DNA of 64,000 nt from Diphasiastrum complanatum (lineage: Eukaryota > Streptophyta > Lycopodiopsida > Lycopodiales > Lycopodiaceae): the NCBI GenBank assembly GCA_029204225.1, contig CM055092.1:15276059-15340058 (forward strand), read 5' to 3'. The translations under genes were made by a program, and so were the position numbers. The notes beneath the pieces are model-generated. The model ran no database searches, was not told the DNA's origin, and saw only the letters and a list, made by a program, of their open reading frames with translations. Below are positions 1-11,956 of this stretch, piece by piece. Every line of letters begins with the position of its first letter. Within the stretch, counting starts at the first letter, position 1.

Positions 1-540
1 ACCACAACCTCTACGACTATTGCTTCTATAAATATCAATGCAACTACTGAAAAGGTGATGGATGAGTTCGAGAGACTTGGTCAAAAATAGCAAATTCAGA
101 TGGCCGAGATGCAAGATAAGTTTGAAACAAAGATAAAGGCATTAGAAGATTAGCATGCCCAACTTACTAAAGCTCGTGAAAAAGAGCCATGTTAGACCTT
201 TTCTACAAGGGAAACTGTTTGGTGTGTGATTTGTGTTGGTAATCATGCCATGAACAAGTGTCCAACAATCAAATGATGAATGGCTGATACTTATTGTCAT
301 TTGTGCAATTCTATCGGCCACGAGACAACATTTTGTTCATTTCATCCCAAGATTATGCAACAAAATATCATGAGTATGGCTATCATGAAGGACCAAAGTA
401 AAAAAACTCCAGATGGTAAGGTGCATGGACTTGGTTATCCAGAATAGTTAGCTCTACCTACTCCTCAAGGACAACAAGCACCTCTAGCTAATATGATGGA
501 GGAAGAATTGAAGTTGTACATTTGTCTAATATGAACTTGA
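1..540 (+). pseudogene. Decayed retrotransposon gag fragment with two zinc knuckles
   Basis: The plus strand encodes a broken gag-like tail. Two CCHC zinc knuckles lie in the same frame. The first, at about 223-261, reads C-x2-C-x3-H-x4-C and so has lost one spacer residue. The second, at about 295-336, is a standard C-x2-C-x4-H-x4-C. Two TGA stops lie between them and further stops lie upstream, so it is not translated. In gag such knuckles bind the RNA genome. No LTR or pol is linked to this piece, and it runs off the left edge. Paired knuckles favour Ty3/gypsy, but the superfamily is inferred. Confidence 0.55.
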
Positions 541-2185
541 GATGACACAAATATTACAACCTATGGATGACATTTCCCATTGCCCATGGATGATACTTAA
601 TTAGAGACTTGATGGGGAGCATGGAAAGAGGAGTGGACCAAGAGGTAGGAAAAGTGTGGAAAAATAGGATGAGATGGGCACTAATTAGTTAAATTTTCAT
701 GTGGATATGCTATTAGTCACCATGCAATATCTTAGAGCGCCCCCCCCCCCCTTCCCCCCCCTGCCCCAAACCACTCATACCTTTGTTGTAGTATGATTGA
801 CCCATACATCTACTAGAATAGTGGAAAGAGAGGGGTTAAGATTTAAGAAAATATATAAAAGTGTAGGGTTTATATTGGCAAAAAGTTTTTTTGTTTGGTT
901 TGAAGGGGTGCATCGAGGCCATCCATGAACATTTTTGTGCAATATTAGCAAAAATGTGTTGATAAGGGTGAATTTTCATCCAACCAAATGAGTGAAATGG
1001 AACTTCTCTCATCCATAAATGGAATTGACAAGTAAAGATTTGTAGGTCGAAGTTGTATTTTGAGTGTTTTAAATAATGATTTGCTTCAATTGCAAAAGTC
1101 CAACTTGCAACATGTTGGTTATGCTACATATATTTCAGAATGCTAGATTTATCATTGATTGATTATGGTTCTAAGCATTAAAGATTGAATAAAATTGGTG
1201 TCATTGTGAAAGATCATCTATATAGTATTGAGAGATTGGTAGAGTACTCTATTGACTAGATTTGAAAGAACTTCAACATAAAGGAGTTGGAGGTTGTAGA
1301 GACAATCAAGGGTTGTTTTTAAGGTGTGTACTTTAGATATCAATATTATAATTTGCTTATGTGCTATAATATTTTGAAGGTATGCATGATGGAGTATTAT
1401 TTGATGGTGATTTTTATTTGGTTGTAGCAGAATATCCAAAGAGAATTGGAAAATGTGGAGGAAAATTGCAATGGAAAGCGGTTGTATGGATGCATATTGA
1501 TATTGTGGCTAGTGTTTTTGTGAGGTTTAGCACCACTACAACTACATAGTTGTGAGTCGCTTTTTGATTACCTCATTAACTCTCAAGCTATTGTATAGGG
1601 AGAAGATGTTCTCCAACATTGAGCTAGAGATGCGCTAGCAGAAGGCTAGGGGCCAATGAGCAACTAGACCTAGTGGGAAGTGCCAAAGATGTTGCTTGTA
1701 GATACATTTGTAGGTTTTGTTTGTAATTGATTAGTATGTAGTTTTTTTTGCAACACTAGGTAGTACATTCATAGCATGGATGATTTAAGTTTACATTGTG
1801 ATTATTTGCAAAAAATACATTACAACAGTTGTTAAAAAAAAAAACAAGCTAAAACAATGCCCTTTCATATTAGCATGTAATCGCAAAGGGATGACATGGA
1901 TGGATGCATGTACAATGATAGATACCATGTTGGTCATTGGTGCGCAAGTTGAAGGAGATTTAGCGTGCTCCATCATACATAGTGCCATGTTAGTGGTTGC
2001 AAGGAAAATTAAAAGTTGATGTAGTGTTGATGTAGTTTTCATCATTATTGTGAGTATCAAGTTACTATTTGTTACTAGAGATTGTATCTTTATTACAAAT
2101 AAATTTTTTAATGAAAAAACAAAGCTCCAACACAATCTAGATGGAGTCCTTTCTAAGTGGAGTGAAAGACAGGGAAAAGATTTTC
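541..2185. other. AT-rich stretch with no supported gene
   Basis: No gene is supported here. A poly-C run interrupted by TT and TG lies at 738-767. Short open frames on both strands lack recognisable motifs and behave like chance frames in AT-rich DNA. Some of it may be retroelement debris too decayed to assign. Confidence 0.5.
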
Positions 2186-2189
2186 TCAT

Positions 2190-2520
2190 ATTCTTAGATT
2201 TGACTACATTGAGACATCTAGTCATGTGGTCAAATTTACATTTATTCAAATACTTCTTGCTATTGTTGCCAAAGAAGATATTGAGATCCATTTAATGTAT
2301 GTATAGACTACTTTCTTGAATGGATACATTCAAAAGAAAATTTTAAATAAAACAACCTAAAAGATATGCTCGTCCAAACTTCAAATATCAAGTATGTTGA
2401 TTTCACAAAGTCTTGTATGGATTAAAATAAATTCCTAGGGCTTGGTTACAAAAAATTAAGAAATTTTTCCTACAATGTGATTTTATGTCTAATACAACAA
2501 ACAACAATGTTCTCAAGAAG
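2190..2520 (+). pseudogene. Ty1/copia reverse transcriptase fragment, decayed
   Basis: Reading across frames, the plus strand carries the copia RT signature order: a degraded SHVVKFTFIQ block (family form APVxKxxSIR), then TTFLNGYI (family form TAFLNGDL), a GYARP block and LYGLKQIPRAW. Several stops and frameshifts interrupt it, for example TAG after the MYV residues near 2,305. No catalytic YVDD block or RNase H follows, because minus-strand gypsy debris begins at about 2,570. It is an old, truncated copy. Confidence 0.7.
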
Positions 2521-2569
2521 TCTCATAGTATCCATTACATTACTATTGTTTGATATGATCATCTGGATA

Positions 2570-5100
2570 AAACTAACTTTTAATTGTCACGGGAGTTTGG
2601 CATGACTGATTGTAAGCATAGGTTCCCTGTTTTGTTGCAAATGCAGCGTTATGGTCAATAGGTGCAATCTTAACCGAGTTGTATCCACTAAACCCATCCA
2701 AGGAAATATAAGCTTCAACATCCACAAGGTGATCCAATATACTTTCTGTGAAAGGTAGCAAAAAGTGATCCTTCTATGTCACTGCATTTAAAGCCATCAT
2801 ATTCACACAAATTTTGCATCTTGCCATTTTTTCTTTGGTACAATGAAAATTGGTGAAACCCACTATGTGTTCTCAATCTCATGAATGAAATCAACATCTA
2901 GTAATCACTACAAATCTTTCTTAATCATTTCCATGAAGTTTGGATCAAATCGATAAAATCGGATGACTTTTGAAACCGCATCTGGTAGCAATGGAATAGT
3001 ATGTTGAACCACAAAGGTAGGAATACCCTTCAGATCTTTGTAGGACCAAAAAAAACAATCTTGATATTTAACTGACAATTTTCTCAAACTAGAAAATTGA
3101 TCTGATGAATGTTGTGATCCAATTTAATTAATCTTTTCATCTTCATCTAGATCAGCTAGATTCATAGGTTGAGCTAGTCCATCATAGACTTCTTGCATTT
3201 TTGGAACCTCATCCTCAGGTGCTCGATGAGCTTTTGGTAACATAATGACCACATCATCCAAAGTGTAACTTTTGAAATGCTCTGGCATATCATGTGACAC
3301 TTCATCTGCTCGTTCTTGCTCTAAGGGATTAACCTTAGTTTTGCTTTTGGATTTCTTGGTCAATGGCGTTTGCGACTTGAGAGATCTGACTTGAGGCGTC
3401 AAGATCTAGATCAATCTTTTCTTTATCTTTGTTCAACAAAGGTGGCACAACAACATGAACATTGATCTTTGGATCAACTATTATAACTGCCTCGTTTGGT
3501 GAATTTGTCCATTTTAGAACCTTACTTTAATGCTAATTTGCTTGCTTTTTTGTCATAGGTCATGAGGGCTTGCCTTCCTTCAATATAACTGCCTTTGATG
3601 GTTTCGTTGGTGGTTGATCTAGAATTCGTCGATACCCAAATTTGGTTGGATCCATATGCCGTAAAATCTGGTCATCTGTCATCTTTGATTCTCATTATAG
3701 GATAATGAATGGCTAAATTACTGGAATAAGTTTATTTTCAATCAGATCTAAAATTGGATCCATTGAAATCCAAGTCGTGTTCATCATATTGATAGAATAT
3801 GTAATGGCAGTATCAAGAGTTCGATCATTTGTTGGAATGATACTCACTTCCAATTTGTCATCATGTCGACACTTATAACTAGCTATACTATCAATAGTTG
3901 CTAATGTTTGGTTCCAATCGATATTATCAATTCCAGAATCATAATGAATTTCCAACTCCTTATCAGCTCGATCAATAGTATGATCCGCAATTAAGAAATC
4001 ATCATCTCCTTTTTGAAGAGTTGGCTTGATTGTCCAAGTTAATGGATCAACTTTGACAACTTGCTCGTGATTATCAAAAGTTCTCTTGCTCGTTTCCTAG
4101 TTATGCATTACTTGCACAACTCATGAACAAAGTCATTCTAGTAAAAACCAATACACTAATGGTGCTTCTAGTAAGTCCATTATTACAAAAGTAATGACAA
4201 ATTGTACACCATCAATTTTGACTGGTATGTCTTCCACCATTTATTTCAACCTGACACTAGACTATGACCTACCAACTTGATTGCAAAGTTTGCAGGTTTT
4301 AGTTTCTTAAGACCCCACTTGGCACACAGTTTAGTAGAAATTAGATTGACTCCAGATCCTCCATCTATCATAGTTGCCTCTCGATCAAAATGCTTATGTT
4401 GAATTGGTAGGGTGATATTGTGTTGCTCAATTTCCCACGCAACCCCTAAATTGAGAACTGCATTTGCTTTTCGAATCCCACACAATATGATAATTCCCAT
4501 TGGATTTTGGTCTCATTCTTGGTCAATCAGTATGAGGTACTAATCGCAAGAACTCCCCCAAAGTTTGGATATAACTTGAAAGGATGTTCACAGTCAACTC
4601 TATTTGTGGAATCCTTGGTTCCATAATTTTGAATGGTTCTTCTCATTGATGTAATTGAGTATTCATATTAGTTCTTTGATGTGATCTTTGCATAGTATTA
4701 GGTAAATTTGATGGCACAACTAGCACAAGAGGTTTCATAGTAGCAACTCTAGCATTCTCAATTTATTTTTCCTCTTGAAGGACTTTTATACACTGCCTCA
4801 TACATGATATTTCTTTTTCTCTAACTACAGGTTCAGATAGATCCTTGATATGGAAGGCTGATCATTGATTGGTATAGATCTTGTAGGTTGTGAATCAGGA
4901 GCAACCTCTTTATGCTTTTGAGCTCTTGTGACAACCATAACTAGTGTAGCTGGTTCATTGGCTTTTCATGGAGCTAGTTGAACTATTGGTCTTGGTTTGA
5001 TAGAAATCATGTTCACTGGTGTAGGTGGTTCTCTTGGTCTGGTTGGACAATCCTTATAGCAATGTCCATATCCACATTCATGTCAAAATGGAATAAATTT
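2570..5100 (-). pseudogene. Decayed Ty3/gypsy gag-protease-RT, minus strand
   Basis: Read on the minus strand from 5,100 down to 2,570, this has gypsy order. A gag zinc knuckle lies at 5,041-5,085 with its first Cys codon changed to TGA. A protease-like segment lies at 4,246-4,500. Acidic linker frames lie at 3,713-3,955 and 3,124-3,402. An RT start lies at 2,573-2,897 with the blocks SPIFIVPKK and LDGFSGYN. Stops and frameshifts separate the pieces. RT ends before the catalytic block, where copia debris abuts. The DGxSGYN form of RT is typical of plant gypsy lineages. No LTR was identified for it. Confidence 0.7.
4246..4500 (-). pseudogene. Retropepsin-like aspartic protease remnant
   Basis: This minus-strand open frame contains ATMIDGGSGVNLIS, matching the retroviral-type protease active-site loop with the usual D-S/T-G changed to D-G-G, followed by a KWGL segment as in plant gypsy proteases. 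It lies between the gag knuckle remnant and the RT remnant, as expected for gypsy. As part of a broken polyprotein it is unlikely to be active. Confidence 0.65.
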
Positions 5101-6183
5101 GTTTTTGTTTGGAAATTTTGCTATACGATGATTTTCTTCATGCTCGAATCATCCTAGTGGTACAATGTACTTAGCTTTTGCTTCAAGAAATGGATGCATA
5201 AGATAGATAGAAGCATTAATCAAAAGTAGACTTTCTGGTAATCAAGTCTCCTCCTCAATTTGAATCAAATTAATCAAGAGAGCAACATAGTAGCATCATC
5301 AAAGAACTTTGTACTTTGTCACTCATTTGAGTGCTTTCCAATGTGAAAATCTAGGATTGGACATGAACTATGATAGTGTACTTACTTATATGCTAGATCA
5401 TGTCTGGTGTGTCAGAAATCGGTGGTATTTGCAGCGAAAGACTGAACGAGTGGGCAGTTGGATTGGAAACGCCATACTTAGCAGCAGAATGTGAAATGCG
5501 CAATGGAACAACAACTGAGTGGAGACAAAATGTACCCTGATTCATATCCACAAGGAGTACAATCGCATGAAGTGAAAACTTCACTTGGCTATAGAGTGAG
5601 AACTCTGATCGTTGTGTGTGATAACACATGCAACGGAACTATCTGAATGAATTGATAGAAACAACTATCAGATGTTTTGATATCAGTAGATTATCAGAAA
5701 TCGCTGAAGAATATTTTTGATGAAGACACATATCTTGTTATACTACTCAAAATATCTATAATGAACATTTTCTACATTTATTACAACCGCCTCAAACTAT
5801 ACAATGTAGGTGGATTGTCAACGCAAAGTCATTGGGTTGGATTTCTGACCGGGATTTCTGACCAACAATATCGAAAATTACATAGGGTCGGATTTTATAC
5901 AAAGGTTCAAAAAATATACCCTGGTTTGGAAATTATGCTGAGGGTCGAATTTCTCGTGGTCGAAAAAATTAGACCCGATCTGAACCGAACCTGAACCGAA
6001 CAGGTTCGAAGGCATTCAAAAATTTAGAAAAAGGGTCAAATGAATCCGAACCAATCTGACCCGACCCAGGGTTAGAATTTTTCTGCTAAGGAAAAACTCT
6101 GAGCCTTCTATTTTCTTGGTTTTGTGAAGTTTTCATGATGCTCATTAACAAATGGATTTGAGGTTGAGCATTGAGTTCCAACA
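5101..6183. repeat. Probable LTR region of a minus-strand copia element
   Basis: The right end of this stretch is GTTCCAACA at 6,175-6,183, followed at once by CTCCCCCTTAAT. On the minus strand this is a polypurine tract abutting an LTR that begins TGTTGGAAC. The left limit is not resolved. Inside, at about 5,975-6,060, is a cluster of GAACCGAACC and GGTTCGAA motifs resembling the palindromic repeats of the MITE at 41,733-41,999. A smaller DNA element may therefore sit within the LTR. Confidence 0.4.
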
Positions 6184-6195
6184 CTCCCCCTTAAT
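6184..6195 (-). other. Polypurine tract of a copia-like element
   Basis: The reverse complement is ATTAAGGGGGAG, directly followed by the putative LTR start TGTTGGAAC. This is the site where plus-strand DNA synthesis would be primed. It is short, and the call rests on the adjacent LTR-like end. Confidence 0.5.
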
Positions 6196-6332
6196 GTGAA
6201 TCTTGAAAAACTTTGATATTCATATTTAACTTGTCGTTGAATCTAAGCTGGTGCTCTCTTGTCAGAGTCGTTGTGAAGTAATCTGCTGCCATCAAGTTTG
6301 TCTTGTTGGGTCGATTTTTGTACTCCGTGATA

Positions 6333-6402
6333 GCAGTTAGTTGACATACTTACTAAAGCTTTAAGTACTGATAAGTTTGAGACTTTTAGAGAAAATATCT
6401 TT
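6333..6402 (+). pseudogene. Copia polyprotein C-terminal tail
   Basis: This plus-strand segment encodes VDILTKALSTDKFETFRENI. It matches the conserved ADIFTKAL...F..R tail that ends Ty1/copia pol just before the 3' LTR. Only this tail is left. Its orientation is opposite to the polypurine tract at 6,184-6,195, so two different copia copies meet here. Confidence 0.65.
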
Positions 6403-6788
6403 GTCTAGCAACATAGAGCTCTAGAACCTCTATTTACTAAGAACTAGACCATCAAAAGAAAGTTGGAGCGAGCAACCAACAAACAAACAAGAAGCTTGGC
6501 ATCTTACAACAATATTTTACTGTGACAGGATTAAAAGCATGGCCTAGTCAGAAAATGTGCACAAAGGTGAAATTAAAACTACTAGTATTGTAAAGTCATG
6601 CACCAATAAATTGTACAATGTACTTGCAAGCCAAAGGCACGAGAAATGGTAAAATAGCTCTCAATGGGCCCAAATGTTAAAAGGGGACCCAAGTAGCTAA
6701 ATATGAATTTAAATAAAAGTTTTTTGTGTAACTCAAATTACTATGGCACATTATTTTGGGTCCATCAAATCCTAACCCTAGCCTTGTC

Positions 6789-6796
6789 TATATAAG
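6789..6796 (+). promoter_or_regulatory. Candidate TATA box in LTR-like sequence
   Basis: TATATAAG lies about 50 bases upstream of the long GA tract, in sequence that follows the copia tail at 6,333-6,402. That position suits a 3' LTR promoter of the same plus-strand copy. No second LTR was found to confirm this. Confidence 0.3.
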
Positions 6797-6839
6797 GGCA
6801 TGTGAGACCATTTTGTAAAGACAGTTTTCATTTGCAAAA

Positions 6840-6952
<113 letters not shown>

Positions 6953-7149
6953 ATACCATTCATGCTTCAAATGTGGAAAGTAAGACCAACCAAACACAAT
7001 AAACTCAAAAGTCTCATCAATATGACCAAAAATCTGAAGTAAGGTTTCAATATGTAGTCGTTTAACATCAATCCTCTCAAAGCATCTGTTATTAATGCAA
7101 AAAAAAACTTCCCTCTATCTCTTCTAACCACTAGTCATCGTCTACCAGT

Positions 7150-8590
7150 ATTGCTGACCTCCAATATCCTTGTTTCTTCTATGTCCTCTTGCACATGGAT
7201 CAACCACAGTAAAAGTTCAGCTTTCTGATAGGAAGATCCCCCTTACCACCACTGCTTTGCCCTTCTTTGCCTTTGTTCAAATTGTACTTTCTCTTCCTGT
7301 TATTGCCACTACCTGATATGACTGAGCTTGGATTGTTCAGATTGAAAGAACCCATTTTTTTGCTAGTATTCTGGAAGCATTTGTCTTGCAAGGTGGAGAA
7401 ACTTGGTTTATTCAAAAGGCATTCAATTTCTCGAATGTTTTCAGTGTCGCCAAGGTGTGCAAGGAGCTTACAATAGGGTTTATGGAAAGTTCAATGGAAG
7501 CATCAATCATGTATTGTCGGATATACAGAAAGACAAGGTGAGACTTGACAACCTCTCTAGCAGGTTTATGCAACCAAAGGAAGAAGGCATTAAGCTGATT
7601 TTGCAGAGACGCACCAGGAAAAAAAATGAAAAGATTATTCATTATGTACCAAATAGAGTGATCAAACCATATGATAGAAGATTTGTTTTTGCATTTATCA
7701 CCGCATCTGCACTTAAAGAAAGGTCTTTTCTAGTTCCAAATTTTAGCTTGATGAAGGTTCATTATGTTAATGCTAGTGTCAAAATGGCCTCTAGTTCTAG
7801 CCCAGGTCTGCTCAGAAGGACCTCTTGAAGGTTCAAATTTGCTCATCTTGATGACAATATCAAAGGCAATAGGAGTATCAAAAGAAGGATTCTTATGCAA
7901 AGCAGCAAGCTTGCACGCTTGGACTTCTACATCAGTGAGATGAGCAAGAGCGATCCAGAACTCAATAGAGATAGGTGCAAGGAAGTTGACAGAGAGAAGG
8001 CTCCAAAGTTTATAAGCAGTTTTTGCAGATTTAAATTCAATGATACGACTTGGTACCAATGGTACTTGCAACTATTGGCTTGGCAAAATTCAAAGGTAGA
8101 TTGATTTCCCACATCACAGATTTCTTGTGAGAAGGACTCTAACTGAGAAGCATTGTCTTCAACAAGGTCTTCGGTAAAAATCAAAGGGCGAGGTGAAGTA
8201 AGAGCAGTAGTAGGGATAGGGGTATCAATAGAGGAGTTACCATTTTCTTTTTCCAGGCAAACAAATACTTTCCGAATATGCGTATTACAGAACTTTTCTT
8301 CAGCAGCAATTCATTCAGCATAGTTTGAGAGGTCCATATAAATTTTTTCAAGCATGCTAAGGGTTTTCTTCTTTTTGATAAAATCCGTATACATTTTGAT
8401 CCAATCCATGATCCACATCAAATCAAGAAGGCAAAGAATTTTATCATCCGGGGCAGCAGCATTACAAGTAGTCATATCATAAGCAGTAATCAATTTGAAA
8501 ACTTCAACAGCTTTCTTCATGCAACATATAATAGTTCGAACAAAAGGACTAGGAGGAGAAAGGTTCTCCCCATAGCTAAGAGTCACTGCA
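7150..8590 (-). pseudogene. Degenerate retroelement-like coding region, minus strand
   Basis: Overlapping minus-strand open frames (8,311-8,586; 7,927-8,184; 7,730-8,071; 7,412-7,642; 7,200-7,415) follow each other as if one protein were broken by frameshifts. The final part, near 7,200, has a basic NRKRKYN segment followed by FYCG, weakly like the approach to a copia gag zinc knuckle. No catalytic domain is recognised. It may be a decayed copia gag, a LINE ORF1, or an unknown gene. The assignment is inference. Confidence 0.3.
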
Positions 8591-9978
8591 TCATGAAACC
8601 ATCATGTGGACTACACCATACAACAGACCTTGTTAGCCATAAAATACAAGTAAAGGTAAAGGTTTGGTACTACCCCGACCAAAGGGTAGTTGGGGTGGCA
8701 TCAGAGATGCTAGAGAGAGAGTAACAAGATTTCACATAGTCCCTCTTGACAAGTCATGACCAAACCCTTTGAACCCTTCAATTTATAGCATAACAGGTAA
8801 AAATACAGCTGTATAAAGTTTAACAGTACAGAGTAGCATAAAGCGAAGCAAGTTTTAAGACACCCAGCTGTTACTTGCCACCATCCCACACAACAAAATC
8901 GCACGAGTTAGTCGCATGAGGAAGACAGGTGTCAAAGCCAAACATTAGTTGTTATCCATGTTCGAAACAAGATTCACTACTTTATCAGCTAGATTGCATT
9001 AAAAACAAGTACGTCCAATCTTCCCAATCATTCATTTCATAACTTAGCAATACGTTCTGCCCTTTTAACGAAGCCGTATCAGGGCAGAAGCCATACTGAT
9101 CAGTAAAGGAGCAAAAAGGACGTATTAATTTCACATATACATTCTACATGTAAGCAACTATCTTTCATTACACAGATGGACAGAGACTTGGTGATGGTCA
9201 CAGCGCTAGGTACTAGAGCACCTCCATGCTATACTAGCTCCCGTGGGTATCCCGTATCAGTTTTTCGGGAGTCCAAGCGCCGAACAACTTGGGCAAATCC
9301 ATGCCATTCAAGTGTACCATGGTCGAGCCCTATAAGTACTTGACTTTACATATACTAATCGGACACTGGATGCAGAAAAAAAAATTATAAATCACGCCCA
9401 TGTCACCTAATGCGCATGCAGGATCAACCTTTATTGCATTTATTACTTAAAAAACCACTACATGCAAGGTTTGCATATCATCATAAATACGTGAGTAAAG
9501 TCATAGTAACGAGTTAGGTTACCCACCGTATTGGTGATATTCCGTAAAGCATCCCTGATTGAGAGGTGAAGTCATCTCTTGCGAACTATCCATCTTCAGC
9601 TGCTTAAACGAATCACCCATGTGCTAAGGCATTCATACCGAAAGTATTGGATTAAGTATAGAGTATTTTTGAAGCCCGACAGAGTCATTATCGATAGCTA
9701 GCTACTTACTTATCCGAAGATTAGTCACATAGCTTTTCATTCTTCGTGAGCATTTCCCACCATATACAGATTACTAGCAATGGTAATCATTATTACTCAA
9801 GAGCATACTAGCATATCCAACAACCTTTTTACTACTTCCTTTTCCGTAATCACAGCCATCATCATACTAGTTTATCAAAGGCAAATAACATCATACTCTT
9901 TATCAAACCAAAAGAGCAATTGTATGGAGCAATACCACGTAAAGATTATAGCCAATCGAGTATAGTAAGAGCATTCTC
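8591..9978. other. No supported gene
   Basis: No coding feature is recognised. The sequence has mixed composition without clear long repeats. It runs up to the LTR that begins at 9,979. Confidence 0.4.
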
Positions 9979-11053
9979 TGTTGGGAATTGAAAGAGGGTG
10001 TGAGAGTGTGAGAAACTAAAATAGCTCGAAATATTACTCTTTCTCTAAGCATGACTACACCTATCAGAAACGAACAAAACGTTAGTGATAGAAATCACAG
10101 TCGATCTGATTACGTAGCCAAGCATTAAGCAACAAAACATCAAAAGAATAATCTGTCATGAACAGCTAGACAAATTATTAGTTGCGAATGATTAGCGAAG
10201 AGCTAGACTGAGCTCGACTGATAATCAATCGTGAATTAGTTGCGAAAGGCAAGACTAAATATTAGTCGCCAACAGCCAGACTAATAATAATTTGCTAAGA
10301 ACAAATTACCAGATTGAGCAATAAGAGAGTCAGACAGAATGTAGAAAAGCATAGCAAAATTGACACAAATCTGAACGCAGAACAAAACAGAACTGTTATC
10401 AGATTGAGTATAGCAAAATATACATTTCAATAATGTTGTGGAGCACAAGACAATAGTGGACAAAACCACATGCTCTACAAAGCTAATTCAATCTATAAAA
10501 GGAATGAACATGTTATTGACAATACAAAAGAATCAATGCGCAAGGCATCTACTTCGTCTATCTCTGATAAGTTTTTGATGCTATTATTTTCACACTCGTT
10601 GTTATCTCACATCATGTCATATATATACACAATTTTACAGGTGTGCAGATGAAGAAAGTACAAAATGGATGTGCTGTTTGTAGAAAATCGTGGGTGGCTG
10701 CAGTCGTTGTCAAATCTGTTAGCACAGTTGCATGGAATGAGCATGAGAAGGCCGAGACGTTAGCCTTTGTTGAAATGAACATTGGTGAGGATGTAAAAAT
10801 TGCGACACTCTGACAAATGCCTTAGGATTTGATTTACAGGGTGCCATCGCTTCTCCTAGGGCACCTTCGACATTTTGTAAGACAGTGTTGTCTTTTCGCC
10901 TGTCACAAATCACGTGTAAAAACACAGTGTCACATTTTTCGCCTTTGAAAAATTACTTGTATTTATGCAGACTGTGCGACAACATGAGTAAAAATGCAGC
11001 ATGAATGGAGGTAGATTAAAATAGGATTTAGGAGAGTAGAGGAAATAAATCCA
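9979..11053 (-). repeat. 3' LTR of the deleted copia element
   Basis: Starts TGTTGGGAATTG and ends AAATAAATCCA on the plus strand. It matches 11,957-12,827 over most of its length, for example 10,281-10,660 with 12,337-12,720. The right boundary is set by the adjacent polypurine tract. Confidence 0.8.
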
Positions 11054-11066
11054 ACTCCCCCCTTAA
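11054..11066 (-). other. Polypurine tract
   Basis: The reverse complement TAAGGGGGGAGT sits immediately inside the 3' LTR. It is in the right place and orientation for plus-strand priming of this minus-oriented element. Confidence 0.65.
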
Positions 11067-11167
11067 TATGGATCCGTGAATGCCTTGATCTTCAAACTAA
11101 GCAATGCACAAAATTTGTTGTGTGCATTAACACTTAATGCCTTCGTGAATATATTTGCAACCATGTC

Positions 11168-11520
11168 CTACATTCTGCAGTACATTAAGCTCCCCTCCTT
11201 GTTGAGAACCTTGCCCCTGATGTAGTGATATCTGATTTCAATGTGCTTACTCCTAGAGCGAAATCTAGGGTTGGCCGATAAGACAATAGCACTCTGATTA
11301 TCATAGAATAAAATTGTGGGGTCGTACTGATACAAATTAATGTTTGACAGTAAATTTTTCAACCAAAACACTTCCTTAATATATTGAGAAGTAGCAATGT
11401 ATTCTGTTTCTATAGAAGAAAGTGTGATAGAGGTTTGCTTACGACTGTTCCATGAGATCGGACCGCCATTGAAGAAGAATGTAAATCCAGATGTGGACTT
11501 ACGATTGTCTACATCTTCTC
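11168..11520 (-). pseudogene. Copia RNase H domain remnant
   Basis: On the minus strand this encodes the RNase H end of pol. An SWNS-RKQTSITLSSIETEY block is followed by the LFYDNQSAI block that carries the last catalytic Asp, then KHIEIRYHYIR. The main open part is 11,168-11,371. At least one stop breaks the upstream part, TAG in the EDV region near 11,523. RNase H would remove RNA from the RNA-DNA hybrid during reverse transcription. Confidence 0.75.
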
Positions 11521-11605
11521 CCTAGCTTGCATCAGAATATTCACTGAGCTGATGAAGATTGTTGTTGCTGACATCTTTATAGCATATGCACTGGTCCATG
11601 GTAGC

Positions 11606-11956
11606 TCATATATACCTCATGACTCTTATGAGAGCCTTCCAATGGGTAATTCCAAGATTAGCCATATATTGGCTGAGTGAGCTTACTGCAAAAGAGATAT
11701 CTGGTCTTGTACAGACCATGGCGTACATGAGAGATCCAAGTATTGATTGATAAGAATACTCTCTCATATGCTCCTCTTCTTGCTTGGTCTGAGGACATTG
11801 GTCCTTTGACAAGCGCAGGCCTGGGTCCATCAATGAGTGAGCTAACTTACAATTCATTAGATTGTATCTGTTAAGAACATTGTGAAGATACCTTTGTTGA
11901 GTGATGTAGATCAGTCGTCTTGCTTTGTCTCTGTGGATCTGAATGTCCAAATACCA
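11606..11956 (-). pseudogene. Copia RT C-terminal half fused to primer-binding site
   Basis: The frame begins within RT after the catalytic YVDD block would have occurred. It has DIQIHRD, QQRYLHNVLNRY and YQSILGSLMYAMVCTRPDISFAV, all standard for the copia RT-RNase H connection. Its upstream edge is the TGGTAT of the primer-binding site at 11,951-11,956. About 3 kb of gag, protease, integrase and RT is therefore deleted at that junction. Confidence 0.75.

Noticed and set aside
738-767. Poly-C run as a regulatory or structural site
   Set aside because: Simple low complexity with no supporting context; may also be error-prone in assembly.
1791-2291. 166-codon minus-strand frame near 2 kb
   Set aside because: The plus strand carries recognisable copia RT blocks over its end, and the minus frame has no motif.
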